The translations under genes and the position numbers were made by a program. A DNA stretch of 64,000 nucleotides, taken from positions 62,001-126,000 of the forward strand of contig JAQURG010000003.1 of assembly GCA_028715725.1 (NCBI GenBank), written 5' to 3'. Positions 35,282-44,988 of the stretch are shown here, piece after piece (position 1 is the stretch's first letter; each line of letters starts with the position of its first letter). Below the pieces are notes generated by a model. It was given only the letters and a program-made list of their open reading frames with translations, searched no databases and was not told where the DNA came from. The stretch is from Methylococcales bacterium. Its GTDB lineage: Bacteria > Pseudomonadota > Gammaproteobacteria > Methylococcales > Methylomonadaceae.

Positions 35282-36142
35282 ATGAATATTAAAGAAACTT
35301 TTACCACCCTGCCCCAATACGTTTTACCCCATCACGCCTTGTCCAAAACGATGAGCATATTGACGCACGCTGAGAATAGAATTTGGAAGAACCTGTTTAT
35401 CAAACAGATCATCAGGCATTACGGGGTTAACATGGAGGAAGCAGTAGAACAAGAAATCAACGCCTATAAAAGTTTTAATCACTTTTTCACCCGCGAACTG
35501 AAACCGGGCGCTAGACCCTTAACGACTAAAAGCAATGCTATTGCCTGCCCTGCTGATGGCACAGTCAGTCAGGCTGGAGATATTACTGACGGAAGAATTT
35601 TTCAAGCCAAAGGCAAAAGTTTCACCACAATTGACTTATTAGGCGGCAGTCCGGAGCGCGCAGAGCCGTTTAATAACGGTTTATTTGCTACTATTTACTT
35701 GGCTCCCAAAGATTATCACCGCCTGCACATGCCGTTGACAGGCACGTTAAGAGAAATGGTGCATATACCCGGCCGATTATTCAGCGTAAATAGCGCCACT
35801 ACCCGTTCTGTTCCCGGATTGTTCGCCAGAAACGAACGCGTCGCCGCGATTTTCGATACTGATTCCGGCCCTATGGCACTAGTGCTGGTCGGAGCGATTT
35901 TCGTGTCCAGTATTGAAACCGTCTGGCATGGGGTAGTCACACCGCCCAGCATGACATCAGTGCAAAACTGGCATTATCAAGCTAACCCACCCACGCTACA
36001 AATTGGCGAAGAAATGGGCCGCTTTAACATGGGGTCTACCGTTATTATTTTATTTGGTAAGGGTAAAGCGAAGTGGGATAGTGAGTTTAAATCTCATAAA
36101 GTAGTCAGACTGGGAGAAATGATCGGCAATATTATTGCTTAA
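35282..36142 (+). CDS. psd: Phosphatidylserine decarboxylase proenzyme
   Basis: A 286-residue inner-membrane-associated enzyme producing phosphatidylethanolamine. NHFFTRELKPGARPL and CPADGTVSQAG contain the conserved Asp, DYHRLHMPLTG the conserved His, and the self-cleavage site is in FNMGSTVI near residue 251 (Gly-Ser; the Ser becomes the pyruvoyl group; LGST is more common than MGST). Length agrees with E. coli Psd (322) minus its variable tail. It stands as a single gene. Confidence 0.94.
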   Translation: MNIKETFTTLPQYVLPHHALSKTMSILTHAENRIWKNLFIKQIIRHYGVNMEEAVEQEINAYKSFNHFFTRELKPGARPLTTKSNAIACPADGTVSQAGDITDGRIFQAKGKSFTTIDLLGGSPERAEPFNNGLFATIYLAPKDYHRLHMPLTGTLREMVHIPGRLFSVNSATTRSVPGLFARNERVAAIFDTDSGPMALVLVGAIFVSSIETVWHGVVTPPSMTSVQNWHYQANPPTLQIGEEMGRFNMGSTVIILFGKGKAKWDSEFKSHKVVRLGEMIGNIIA

Positions 36143-36691
36143 GCAAATTTATAAGCCGCCTGTACTGTTTGAGTTTATAGTCCGAAGGCAGAGAGGCATT
36201 AAGAGCTATCAAGGCAATACTAGCAAGCATATACCCGGCTGATCTGATCGTTACCAGACTCAAAAAAATCTGTTTAGATGCAATAGTAGCTTTCTTCACG
36301 ACTATTATCGTTTTTCCGTTCAGCGTTCAGAAAGGTTATCTATGCAAATATATTACTCATCAATACTAGGCTACAAGACCGGATTTGGCATTTGAGATAA
36401 GTAATAAACTTGATCAATAAAGGGAATTTTCTTTAACCATCCATTATTGGTGATACAGACTATTATCTGTACGAAATCAAAACAAGATTGTCAATTATGA
36501 AAGATTTACGCTGGAAGTGAGCGGGCATTGACCTCTGGTAAGACTATTGCCCAGTGACAGGAGGCGAGAGCCATTGACATTAGCCGATACTCTATTAAGC
36601 TTTAATCCAAAGAAGTAATAGTTGAGTCATCTAAAAACGCTATTATTGGTTTCCAACTCTTCATAAAAACACTTATCAACAAAAACTAGTT
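36143..36691. other. Gene-free gap
   Basis: About 550 bases between psd and the WecA-like gene with no frame worth calling on either strand, no tRNA and no clear repeat. No terminator with T-run was seen after psd. Confidence 0.4.
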
Positions 36692-37939
36692 ATGCATCCA
36701 GATCTTTTTCTAACTCCTTTTATTTTAACTATTGTTTTTATTTTAGTGTTATATCCCGTTGCCTTAAAGGTTGGCTTAACGGATCGCCCCAGTCATAGAA
36801 AACAACACAGCGAACCTACTCCACTTATTGGGGGATTAGCAATTTACCTGGCAATATTATTAACGTTGTCACTGAACCATCTAAATTTTCCTCATCAAAT
36901 TGCTTTTTTTGCAGCCGCGACGCTGCTGGTTTTGGTAGGCTTAATAGATGATTACAAAACTCTTGGCGTAAAAGTCAGGCTAATAGCTCAAATTGCTGCA
37001 AGCTTGATAATGGCGGAAGTAGCGGATATCAAAATAACTGAACTAGGCAATATATTGGAATTTGGCGATATTCACTTGGGTAACTACGCAACTGCATTCA
37101 CGGTATTCGCTGTAGTCGGAGGTATCAATGCGTTTAACATGATAGATGGCATTGACGGGCTGGCAGGCTGTCTCACGTTAACTTCAATAATAGCCATTGC
37201 AGCAGTATCATGGCTATTCCAGAATTGGGCATTAATGGATTTCTGCATTGTTATGATGGCTTCCATCATCGCCTTCTTGCTCTTTAATTTGCGTATTTTT
37301 GGACGAGCCAATGCTAAAATCTTTTTAGGTGACACAGGCAGTACCGTATTTGGCTTTACCATTTGCTGGCTCGCTATCTATGCCTCGCAGGGCGAACACA
37401 AAATGATAACGCCAACCACTGTGTTATGGATTATTGCTGTGCCATTATTTGACTCTGTGTGCATCATGTTACGCCGCCTAAGTAAAGGCCGTTCTCCTTT
37501 TTCCCCGGACCGCGAACATTTACATCACATTCTGTCATTAGCTGGATATAACGTAAATCAAATCTTGATCATACTGATAGTGTGCTCATTACTCCTGTCG
37601 ACCATCAGTATCGCCGCCAACTATTTTCTTAATATTCGGGAAGAGATACTATTTATGTCCTTCTTGCTCCTGTTTTTATGCCATTACTGGAGCATGAACC
37701 ATGCCTGGAAATTGATGAAAATCGCTCGCTATCTTCGCACTAAAAAGGGAGATGATGGAAAATCAGTATCGAGAAGAAAAAATGAAAGACGGAGTGGTCA
37801 GCAGTGCAGTTTGGATATCGGCGAGCGTAGAGTTACGGAAGACAGACGCAACAATGAAGAAAGAAGGTATATTCCCACAGAAGAACAGCTTGAAAAAATT
37901 GCCAGGGATAAAAAGAAGCAGCGACGATCTGAATCTTAG
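36692..37939 (+). CDS. WecA-like undecaprenyl-phosphate sugar-1-phosphate transferase with Arg-rich tail
   Basis: A 415-residue polytopic MraY/WecA-family enzyme that transfers a sugar-1-phosphate (commonly GlcNAc) from UDP to undecaprenyl phosphate, starting O-antigen or exopolysaccharide units. About ten membrane segments; LTDRPSHRKQH, GLIDDYKTL, FNMIDGIDGLAG, FLGDTGS and the C-terminal DREHLHHIL carry the catalytic Asp and the WecA HIHH-type loop. After about residue 340 comes an unusual cytoplasmic tail rich in Arg/Glu (RRKNERRSG, GERRVTEDRRNNEERR). E. coli WecA (367 residues) lacks this tail. No other polysaccharide genes are adjacent. Confidence 0.88.
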   Translation: MHPDLFLTPFILTIVFILVLYPVALKVGLTDRPSHRKQHSEPTPLIGGLAIYLAILLTLSLNHLNFPHQIAFFAAATLLVLVGLIDDYKTLGVKVRLIAQIAASLIMAEVADIKITELGNILEFGDIHLGNYATAFTVFAVVGGINAFNMIDGIDGLAGCLTLTSIIAIAAVSWLFQNWALMDFCIVMMASIIAFLLFNLRIFGRANAKIFLGDTGSTVFGFTICWLAIYASQGEHKMITPTTVLWIIAVPLFDSVCIMLRRLSKGRSPFSPDREHLHHILSLAGYNVNQILIILIVCSLLLSTISIAANYFLNIREEILFMSFLLLFLCHYWSMNHAWKLMKIARYLRTKKGDDGKSVSRRKNERRSGQQCSLDIGERRVTEDRRNNEERRYIPTEEQLEKIARDKKKQRRSES

Positions 37940-38425
37940 CAATTAACCAGTCGGATTTGAGCTAAAATTAGCTTCTCAATAAGTAAACAGATACGAATAA
38001 GCAATTAAGATTTAGCCCAAGTATTCCCTTAAAAAATATTATAGGCGTCATTGATAAATTTATATCATACACATCGTAACATGCCGCATGAAGGCATGCT
38101 CATCATAGCCTTAATTAAAATCTCAATATGATTCAACTGGTCTTCTTAAGGCGATGAATGTTTTTTCATCAATACGTTTTTCTGATGATGTTGGGCATTA
38201 ATTACGTCAAGTCTATTCATCAGGTTATCCCCCTATATTCAAGAATAAATTCCATTTTCATATCCAATGCAGGGTCGAGTTAAGTTGCCTCACTCGGGTA
38301 AGCTTATTATTCCTTCTTAGCCATAGCATCAATGATTAAGAAAGCAGTTATTAGTAGAATACATTAAAATACGGGATGTCGAGGTAGTACTTTCCATATT
38401 TTAAATTAATGTTGAGTAGAAAATA
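37940..38425. other. Gene-free gap
   Basis: Nearly 490 AT-rich bases. The palindrome AGCTAAAATTAGCT (37960-37973) could form a weak hairpin shortly after the WecA-like gene, without a T-run. Nothing else is supported. Confidence 0.4.
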
Positions 38426-39130
38426 ATGGCGCAATTTACAGTAACAGGTGAGATTGACCCCTTTTTGCATGTTAGCCTTTTAAATGGGGAAAAGATTTAT
38501 TGCGAATCTAACGCGATGGTTATGATGGAAGGCGCTTTAGAGCTAAAAGGGAAAATGACAGGCGGTCTAGTAAGCGCTTTAATGCGTCGTTTCGCCAATG
38601 GGGAATCATTTTTTCAACAACACATCGAAGCGGTGCGAGGTGATGGCGATTGCCTGTTATCGCCTACTCTGCCGGGTGCAATACAGGTTTTAGATGTTGG
38701 CACAACCAGCTACAGGATAACTGATGGGGCCTTTGTCGCTGCCGAAAGCGGCGTTAGCCTGAACGTACGCACACAAAGTTTAGGTACGGCCGTGTTTGGC
38801 CAAACAGGCGGTTTTTTTATTTGTGAAGCAACCGGCTTTGGCAAACTGGCGGTTTCGGGTTTTGGCTCAGGCTTCGTACTGGACGTCGAATCCGGCAAAG
38901 AGGTTATTATTGATAACGCCCATGTTGTTGCATGGGATAGCGCATTGCATCATGAAGTTTCAGTGACTACCCAACAATCCGGCGGATTTCTAGGCCACCT
39001 GGTGAACAGCGTTACCAGCGGCGAAGGCATGGTGTTAAAATTTTCAGGCAAAGGCAAAGTAATTATATGCTCGCGTAATCGTGAAAACTTTATTTCATGG
39101 TTACTCAAAGGAATGCCCAATAATAGTTGA
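38426..39130 (+). CDS. AIM24/TIGR00266-family protein
   Basis: A 234-residue AIM24-family protein, a Gly-rich double beta-sandwich with internal pseudo-symmetry (trypsin-inhibitor-like tubby-type fold known from structures). Features: YCESNAMVMMEGALELKGKM, GGLVSALMRRFANGESFF, LSPTLPGAIQVLDV and GLGKLAVSGFGSGFVLDV-like blocks. Bacterial members have no proven role; the yeast relative shapes mitochondrial inner membranes. No signal peptide. It stands alone. Confidence 0.85.
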   Translation: MAQFTVTGEIDPFLHVSLLNGEKIYCESNAMVMMEGALELKGKMTGGLVSALMRRFANGESFFQQHIEAVRGDGDCLLSPTLPGAIQVLDVGTTSYRITDGAFVAAESGVSLNVRTQSLGTAVFGQTGGFFICEATGFGKLAVSGFGSGFVLDVESGKEVIIDNAHVVAWDSALHHEVSVTTQQSGGFLGHLVNSVTSGEGMVLKFSGKGKVIICSRNRENFISWLLKGMPNNS

Positions 39131-39306
39131 GTATATAGACTCTTTTGCATCTCAATTATTTCTTGTTCCTGGCTGAATCAGAAACACCAGTAATAATCCC
39201 GTGAACCTTGCGCCCAGAAGTACCCAGGCGTCAGTCAGTAGAAATATGATGGCTATGGATGGCTCTACCGGCGCTTTTGATATTCAATTCCGAATTAAAA
39301 TATTTA

Positions 39307-40395
39307 ATGAATAATGCTAATCGATTTTCACATATAGATGCACTGCGAGGTATTGCGGCCTTGCTTGTCGTCTGGCTACATGTCTCTGAGGTTTTTGTTC
39401 ACCTGTCACCTGAAACATCGGCGCAAGGAACTACGCTTTATGATGTGGCCCGCACCATTGATGTTGGACGAATCGGTGTTGTAGTTTTCTTTGCAATTAG
39501 TGGATTTGTAATCTGCCGAAGCCTGAATGGAAATATCATCGAGGGCAGTAAAAAATTTCTAATACGACGTCTGCTGCGATTATATCCGGCTTTCTGGGTA
39601 TCAATTGTGCTGGGTCTATTCAGTCTATGGTGGTTATTCGACAAGCCTTTTAGCTGGAACTTAATTGCCGCCAATATTACCATGCTGCCGGAGCTATCCG
39701 GTGAGCCGCCCATTATCGGCCTTTATTGGACACTGGAAACCGAGCTGGTATTTTACCTATTATGCTGGCTGCTGTTTGTTAACCGAAATTTAAATAATCC
39801 ATTGATCTTATTTTTAATATCGGCATTTTTAGCTTTCTTTTTTGTAGTGGCAAAGCTTTTTCTCATGCCGCCTGAGTTACGCTCCTCATTAAAAGTAATG
39901 CCTTATAATCTGGCTATTATGTTTTGGGGGGGCTTTTTCAGGTATTGGTATGATGACAAAAAAGCCTTAACAATACTGGCTACAAGAAAGATTCAGTTAC
40001 AATTGCTGCTTTATTTGTTGACAATAATTGTTTTGATACCAGCTGTAGCTGTTTTAATAAAAGGAAGTGCGGAACAAAATGATACTTTAATCCGCCTGGG
40101 AAGCAGCTATATGTTTGGACTTGCTATTTTTATCGCCGGAAGTCTGGTGTTTAAAATTAAAAACCCTTTCATGGCCTGGACCGGCACTATTAGTTATTCC
40201 CTTTATCTGGTTCATCCGATTATCTTGTATTCATTATTTTGGTATTTGAAAAATAAAGCGCCCTATTGTTTAATGACTTTCCATCTATCGGCTTATATAG
40301 GCTTTACAATAGTATTCACGATAGTGCTGAGCGCTATTATTTACTATTCGGTTGAAAAGCCCGCTATAGACTTTGCTCATAAGCTGACTCGGTAA
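39307..40395 (+). CDS. Acyltransferase 3 family protein
   Basis: A 362-residue polytopic membrane acyltransferase (OafA/YrhL-type), which O-acetylates or O-acylates surface sugars. It begins FSHIDALRGIAALLVVWLHV with the catalytic His in WLH; VVFFAISGFVICRSL, FLIRRLLRLYPAFWVS and GLYWTLETELVFYLL follow. About ten membrane segments. I chose MNNANRFS at 39307 as the start, since the upstream 16 codons do not match the family. It may modify the glycan begun by the WecA-like enzyme, but this is only neighbourhood. Confidence 0.87.
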   Translation: MNNANRFSHIDALRGIAALLVVWLHVSEVFVHLSPETSAQGTTLYDVARTIDVGRIGVVVFFAISGFVICRSLNGNIIEGSKKFLIRRLLRLYPAFWVSIVLGLFSLWWLFDKPFSWNLIAANITMLPELSGEPPIIGLYWTLETELVFYLLCWLLFVNRNLNNPLILFLISAFLAFFFVVAKLFLMPPELRSSLKVMPYNLAIMFWGGFFRYWYDDKKALTILATRKIQLQLLLYLLTIIVLIPAVAVLIKGSAEQNDTLIRLGSSYMFGLAIFIAGSLVFKIKNPFMAWTGTISYSLYLVHPIILYSLFWYLKNKAPYCLMTFHLSAYIGFTIVFTIVLSAIIYYSVEKPAIDFAHKLTR

Positions 40396-40416
40396 TCCAT
40401 GCAAGGTCGGCAGATT

Positions 40417-40461
40417 AGACTGTAGAGCACGTAGTATTGAATCTACAACGGCTCTACGTCT
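40417..40461. other. Hairpin between convergent genes
   Basis: AGAC-T-GTAGAGC (40417-40428) pairs with GCTCTAC-GTCT (40451-40461), leaving one bulged base, with an inner GTAG/CTAC pair in the loop. Located between the acyltransferase (plus) and argH (minus), it could stop transcription from either side, although T-runs are lacking. Confidence 0.4.
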
Positions 40462-40500
40462 AAGCCAATATCCGTCACACCTGAATACAGATTGCCCGGA

Positions 40501-41895
40501 TTACACAGCAGCCATTTTTTGCCGTGCTGTTTGAATAGCGGCTCTTACCATAACAGGCGCTGTGCCGCCAATATGGTTACGCGAGGCAACCGATCCTTCC
40601 AGCGTTAAATAATCGTAAACATCTCTAGTAATGAGAGGCGAAAATTGTTGCAGTTCTGGTAATGAAATTTCCGATAGATCACGCTTGCTTTCAAGACCCA
40701 AGCGTACAGCCAATCCAACAATTTCATGGGCATCACGAAAAGCCATGCCCTTACGCACCAGATAATCGGCAAGGTCGGTAGCCGTAGCGAAGCCGCGTTT
40801 AGCCGAAGCATACATATTCTCTTTTTTGGGAGTGATATGCGGAATCATATCGGCGTAAGCACGCAAGCAGTTAATCAAAGTGTCAGCCGTATCAAACAAC
40901 GGCTCTTTGTCTTCCTGGTTGTCTTTGTTATAAGCCAACGGCTGGCTTTTCATCAACATCAGCAGCGACATCAAGTGCCCCGTTACACGACCCGATTTAC
41001 CGCGCACCAGTTCGGGCACATCGGGATTTTTCTTTTGAGGCATAATGGAAGAACCGGTGCAGAAGGCATCGGGAATATCAATAAAGTCAAACTGGGCACT
41101 CGACCACAATATTAATTCTTCAGAAAACCGCGACAGGTGCATCATAATCAGGCTCCCTGCAGCCGTAAATTCAATTGCAAAATCACGATCGCTCACAGAA
41201 TCCAGAGAATTGGCTGAAGGCCGTCTGAAACCGAGCAACTCGGCAGTCATAGCGCGATTGATAGGATAGCTGGTTCCTGCCAGTGCTGCTGCGCCCAAGG
41301 GCATAATATTGATCCTTTTACAGCAATCCTGTAGCCTCTCGTAATCACGACATAGCATTTCAAACCAAGCCATCATGTGATGACCGAAAGTAATTGGCTG
41401 GGCAACCTGTAAATGTGTAAAGCCCGGCATAATGGTATCGATGTGCTGCTCTGCCAAATCAAGAATGGCTATTTGCAGGCGAGCAAGATGCTCAGTAATA
41501 TGCTCGATTTCGTTTCGTAAATATAAACGAATATCGGTTGCTACCTGGTCATTACGTGAACGCCCGGTGTGCAGCTTTTTTCCGGCAATGCCGATTAAAT
41601 CAGTGAGCCTGGCTTCAATATTCATGTGCACGTCTTCCTGCTTTATTGACCAGACAAATTCACCATTAGTTATTTCTTCAGCGATCTGCGTCAGTCCATT
41701 AATAATATCATCACGTTCCAGTTCAGTTAAAATGCCGCAAGAGCCAAGCATAGTAGCATGAGCAATTGATCCCTCAATATCCTGCTTCGCCATGCGTTGA
41801 TCAAAATCTACCGAAGCGGTAAACACCTCAACAAAAGCATCGGTTGCCTGAGCAAAACGGGCACTGGAAAGTTTGACGGAATTAACTGTGGTCAT
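40501..41895 (-). CDS. argH: Argininosuccinate lyase
   Basis: A 464-residue fumarase/aspartase-superfamily enzyme, last step of arginine synthesis. [13 protein letters not shown] and the superfamily signature [12 protein letters not shown] (catalytic Ser) are present, as well as [15 protein letters not shown] with the catalytic His. Full length. It lies alone on the minus strand, divergent from the suf regulator with about 230 bases between. Confidence 0.96.
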   Translation of the reverse strand: MTTVNSVKLSSARFAQATDAFVEVFTASVDFDQRMAKQDIEGSIAHATMLGSCGILTELERDDIINGLTQIAEEITNGEFVWSIKQEDVHMNIEARLTDLIGIAGKKLHTGRSRNDQVATDIRLYLRNEIEHITEHLARLQIAILDLAEQHIDTIMPGFTHLQVAQPITFGHHMMAWFEMLCRDYERLQDCCKRINIMPLGAAALAGTSYPINRAMTAELLGFRRPSANSLDSVSDRDFAIEFTAAGSLIMMHLSRFSEELILWSSAQFDFIDIPDAFCTGSSIMPQKKNPDVPELVRGKSGRVTGHLMSLLMLMKSQPLAYNKDNQEDKEPLFDTADTLINCLRAYADMIPHITPKKENMYASAKRGFATATDLADYLVRKGMAFRDAHEIVGLAVRLGLESKRDLSEISLPELQQFSPLITRDVYDYLTLEGSVASRNHIGGTAPVMVRAAIQTARQKMAAV

Positions 41896-42093
41896 GATGA
41901 TTTATATATATGCGAAAAAACAGAAAATGGAAATTATACAGCTAAACCATAGTTTATGAGATTAAACCAAAAGCGATTTCTCCTAATCTTTAGATGCCTT
42001 AATTGAAGCGATTATTAAACCAGCAAACACCAATGGATCTTCAAGACTTGTGCCTGCAATATTAACCTACCACTTTACTATGGAATTAAATAG

Positions 42094-42106
42094 GACTAAA
42101 ATAGTC
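42094..42106 (+). promoter_or_regulatory. IscR type-1-like operator
   Basis: GACTAAAATAGTC fits exactly the core GACT-R-WWW-Y-AGTC of IscR type-1 sites, an inverted repeat with 3-base centre. It ends 8 bases before the first possible ATG and 20 before the preferred start of the Rrf2 regulator. It probably serves for autoregulation of the suf operon by cluster-loaded regulator. Confidence 0.7.
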
Positions 42107-42126
42107 TTAATTTTATGAGTCAGGCC

Positions 42127-42591
42127 ATGTTACGGTTAAGTAAATTGACGGATTATGCAATTGTTATCTTAAGCCATATAGCGAGAGATAATACGCATGT
42201 GTATGCGGCTTTGGAAATAGCGGCAAGCACAGGAATTGCTTTGCCTACAGTGAGCAAAATCCTTAAAGTGCTTGTTAATGCTAAAGTGCTGGTCTCCAAG
42301 CGCGGAGCCAAAGGCGGCTATACGTTAGCCAGAGCGCCGGAAAAAGTTACTATTGCGGCAATAATCAGCGCTCTTGAAGGGCCAATTGCATTAACTGAGT
42401 GCAGCATTTCACAACAGGGCTGTGGGCAGGCTTCCGGCTGTGAAATTCGGGGCAACTGGAATTTGATTAACCAAACCATCCATAATGCTCTAGAGTCAGT
42501 GACTCTGGCGGATATGGTAAGACCCATTCGTCCCCAAACTGCAACTTGGGGACAAGAAGTCCTGATTCCCTTAGCCAGTTTATATCGTTAA
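42127..42591 (+). CDS. SUF system Rrf2-family Fe-S regulator
   Basis: A 154-residue IscR relative. The winged helix MLRLSKLTDYAIVILSHIA, TGIALPTVSKILKVL (recognition helix) and the wing SKRGAKGGYTLA are typical, and the cluster ligands are three Cys in ECSISQQGCGQASGCEIR. It would bind a [2Fe-2S] cluster and repress suf genes when clusters are plentiful. The family start MLRLSKL at 42127 was preferred; an in-frame ATG at 42115 is also possible, and neither has a strong ribosome site. It sits 15 bases before sufB. Confidence 0.88.
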   Translation: MLRLSKLTDYAIVILSHIARDNTHVYAALEIAASTGIALPTVSKILKVLVNAKVLVSKRGAKGGYTLARAPEKVTIAAIISALEGPIALTECSISQQGCGQASGCEIRGNWNLINQTIHNALESVTLADMVRPIRPQTATWGQEVLIPLASLYR

Positions 42592-42606
42592 AGATAGAGA
42601 GTTTTT

Positions 42607-44055
42607 ATGTCAGCAAGTGAGCAAGAAATCAAGAATCTGATCGGTAAGGAATACAAGCAGGGGTTTGTGACTGAGCTGGAAACCGATACCTTTCTTCCCG
42701 GATTGGATGAGGCGGTTATTCTCAGATTGTCCAAGGTCAAAAATGAGCCTGAGTTCATGCTGGAATATCGATTGAAAGCGTTTCGTCATTGGCAGACCAT
42801 GAAGTCTCCTGAATGGGCGTTCGTCAAGTTCGATCCTATCGATTATCAGGCAATCAGCTATTATTCAGCACCTAAACGCAAGGAAAACGGACCAAAAAGC
42901 CTGAATGAAATTGATCCACAGGTATTGGAAGCCTACAAAAAACTGGGTATTCCGCTGGATGAACAGGAGCGCTTGGCCGGCGTTGCGGTCGATGCGGTTT
43001 TTGATAGCGTGTCGGTAGCGACAACGTTTAAAGGCAAGCTGAAAGAAGCCGGCGTCATTTTTTGCCCAATTTCCGAAGCTTTGCGCGACCATCCCGAACT
43101 GATCAAACAATATCTGGGCTCAGTCGTGCCGCATACCGACAATTTCTTTGCCGCGCTGAATGCCGCCGTATTTACCGACGGGTCATTTGTTTACATTCCC
43201 AAAGGCGTGCGCTGCCCGATGGAATTATCGACTTATTTTCGTATCAATGCGGCTAATACCGGGCAGTTTGAAAGGACTTTGATTATTGCCGATGAAGGCG
43301 GCCACGTCAGTTACCTGGAAGGTTGCACCGCGCCGATGCGTGACGAAAACCAGCTGCATGCGGCGGTGGTTGAGTTAATCGCGATGAAAGATGCGACAAT
43401 CAAATACTCGACCGTGCAAAACTGGTATCCCGGCGATAAAGAAGGCAAAGGCGGCATTTATAACTTTGTGACCAAGCGCGCCGATTGCCGCGGTGAGAAT
43501 TCCAAAGTATCGTGGACGCAGGTTGAAACCGGTTCGGCAATTACCTGGAAGTACCCAAGCTGTATCCTGACTGGTGACAATTCCACCGGCGAGTTTTATT
43601 CGGTGGCGCTGACCAATAATTATCAGCAGGCCGATACCGGCACCAAGATGATCCATGTCGGCAAAAACACCAGCAGCACGATTGTTTCCAAAGGCATTTC
43701 GGCGGGCAAGGCGCAGAATACTTACCGCGGTTTGGTTAAAGTCTTAAAAAGTGCAGAAAACGCTCGTAACTATACTCAGTGCGATTCTCTGTTAATCGGC
43801 GATAAATGCGGCGCTCATACCTTTCCTTATGTGGAAGTCAAGCAGCCGTCTGCTCAGGTTGAACATGAAGCGACGACATCGAAGATCAGCGAAGATCAGC
43901 TGTTCTTTTGCCAGCAACGCGGATTATCGGCGGAAGACGCGGTATCGATGATCGTCAACGGCTTTTGCAAGGAAGTATTCAGGGAATTGCCGATGGAGTT
44001 TGCGGTTGAAGCTCAGGCGTTGTTGGGGTTGAGTCTGGAAGGTTCGGTAGGCTAA
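42607..44055 (+). CDS. sufB: Fe-S cluster assembly protein SufB
   Basis: A 482-residue scaffold subunit of the SufBC2D complex, on which Fe-S clusters are built. Conserved blocks: [15 protein letters not shown]-like ([20 protein letters not shown]), [16 protein letters not shown], and the essential Cys in [20 protein letters not shown]. The C-terminus [21 protein letters not shown] is typical. Length agrees with E. coli SufB (495). It follows the Rrf2 regulator by 15 bases but is separated from sufC by a 0.9-kb insert. Confidence 0.97.
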   Translation: MSASEQEIKNLIGKEYKQGFVTELETDTFLPGLDEAVILRLSKVKNEPEFMLEYRLKAFRHWQTMKSPEWAFVKFDPIDYQAISYYSAPKRKENGPKSLNEIDPQVLEAYKKLGIPLDEQERLAGVAVDAVFDSVSVATTFKGKLKEAGVIFCPISEALRDHPELIKQYLGSVVPHTDNFFAALNAAVFTDGSFVYIPKGVRCPMELSTYFRINAANTGQFERTLIIADEGGHVSYLEGCTAPMRDENQLHAAVVELIAMKDATIKYSTVQNWYPGDKEGKGGIYNFVTKRADCRGENSKVSWTQVETGSAITWKYPSCILTGDNSTGEFYSVALTNNYQQADTGTKMIHVGKNTSSTIVSKGISAGKAQNTYRGLVKVLKSAENARNYTQCDSLLIGDKCGAHTFPYVEVKQPSAQVEHEATTSKISEDQLFFCQQRGLSAEDAVSMIVNGFCKEVFRELPMEFAVEAQALLGLSLEGSVG

Positions 44056-44159
44056 AGGTTCCTTGGACTAGGCCTGTATCTCCGCCCAACCTACAAGCTT
44101 AATTATCAGAAATATACAATTTAGTCCTTTTTGAAATTGACTGAAGGGTGGTATGTGAC

Positions 44160-44927
44160 ATGAAAATTAAAGCCAGGGTTGATTGTAATGATGAAAAATA
44201 TGTCACTGATGAAATTGATATTTCGCCTTTAACTCCAGAACAAATAAATAATTATTGTACAGATGAATATCTTGATATTTTTCAACATAAACATCGTGTT
44301 CCTGATGTATGGCGATATATCGTAGAAGTCAGCAATATTGATATAAATATAATACCGGTTGATAAAACAATTCCATTATCGGATTTTAATGACCGACCGG
44401 CAGCCGATGCCGCAGGTCCAAATATTTTGCTTATTCTGGAGTCGCCACATAAAAGCGAATATAAACATGATAAGAAAAACTTTACGCTAAAACCCAAAGC
44501 GCCGGCTCAAGGTTATACCGGGCGGAATATAGAAAGTTTTATCAGCGATATCTTGAAAAAAATATCTGATTTATCAAACGGTAGTTATAACTTGATTATA
44601 TCCAACCCCGTTCCTTATCTGTGTTCTTTAGGTATTTTTACCGATAAATTAAATACTAAAGTTCGGGATAATGTGTGGAATGCAGTTTGGAATATTACTA
44701 ATGAAAAAGGCGAATATGTTATTCGGGAAGAGTTTATTGCTCGCTGTAAACACTATCGGCCCGAATATATTATTAATTGCTGCACAGCAAATTTAAAAAT
44801 GAATATTACCGATTGCCTGCTTACTCATGGGTTTAGCAATAATTTATATACAGCGTATCATCCTTCTGCATGGAAATATCAATCCAGGGAACAACTTAAT
44901 ATTCTAAAAGTTAAAGAAATAGATTAA
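44160..44927 (+). CDS. AT-rich uncharacterised gene inserted in the suf operon (uracil-glycosylase-fold-like)
   Basis: A 255-residue protein, not part of any SUF system known to me. It has two blocks reminiscent of the uracil-DNA glycosylase superfamily: ILLILESPHKSEY (compare motif 1, strand then GExPG) near residue 97 and TAYHPSAWKYQSRE (compare the HPS motif) near 235; between them SNPVPYLCSLG and PEYIINCCTANLK. These motifs are suggestive only. Codon use is clearly more AT-rich than sufB and sufC. ATG at 44160 is chosen (AAGGGTGG 8 bases before); an in-frame GTG stands 4 codons upstream. Same strand as suf, so it is likely co-transcribed. Confidence 0.65.
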   Translation: MKIKARVDCNDEKYVTDEIDISPLTPEQINNYCTDEYLDIFQHKHRVPDVWRYIVEVSNIDINIIPVDKTIPLSDFNDRPAADAAGPNILLILESPHKSEYKHDKKNFTLKPKAPAQGYTGRNIESFISDILKKISDLSNGSYNLIISNPVPYLCSLGIFTDKLNTKVRDNVWNAVWNITNEKGEYVIREEFIARCKHYRPEYIINCCTANLKMNITDCLLTHGFSNNLYTAYHPSAWKYQSREQLNILKVKEID

Positions 44928-44988
44928 TACACCGCCTTTATAAAACGAGCGACAAGCTGGTTAACGTTAAAAAACAATTGGAACTCTC

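Noticed and set aside
40417-40461. Possible tRNA-like or attachment structure between acyltransferase and argH
   Set aside because: It folds as a simple bulged hairpin; no tRNA motifs or TTCGA loop.
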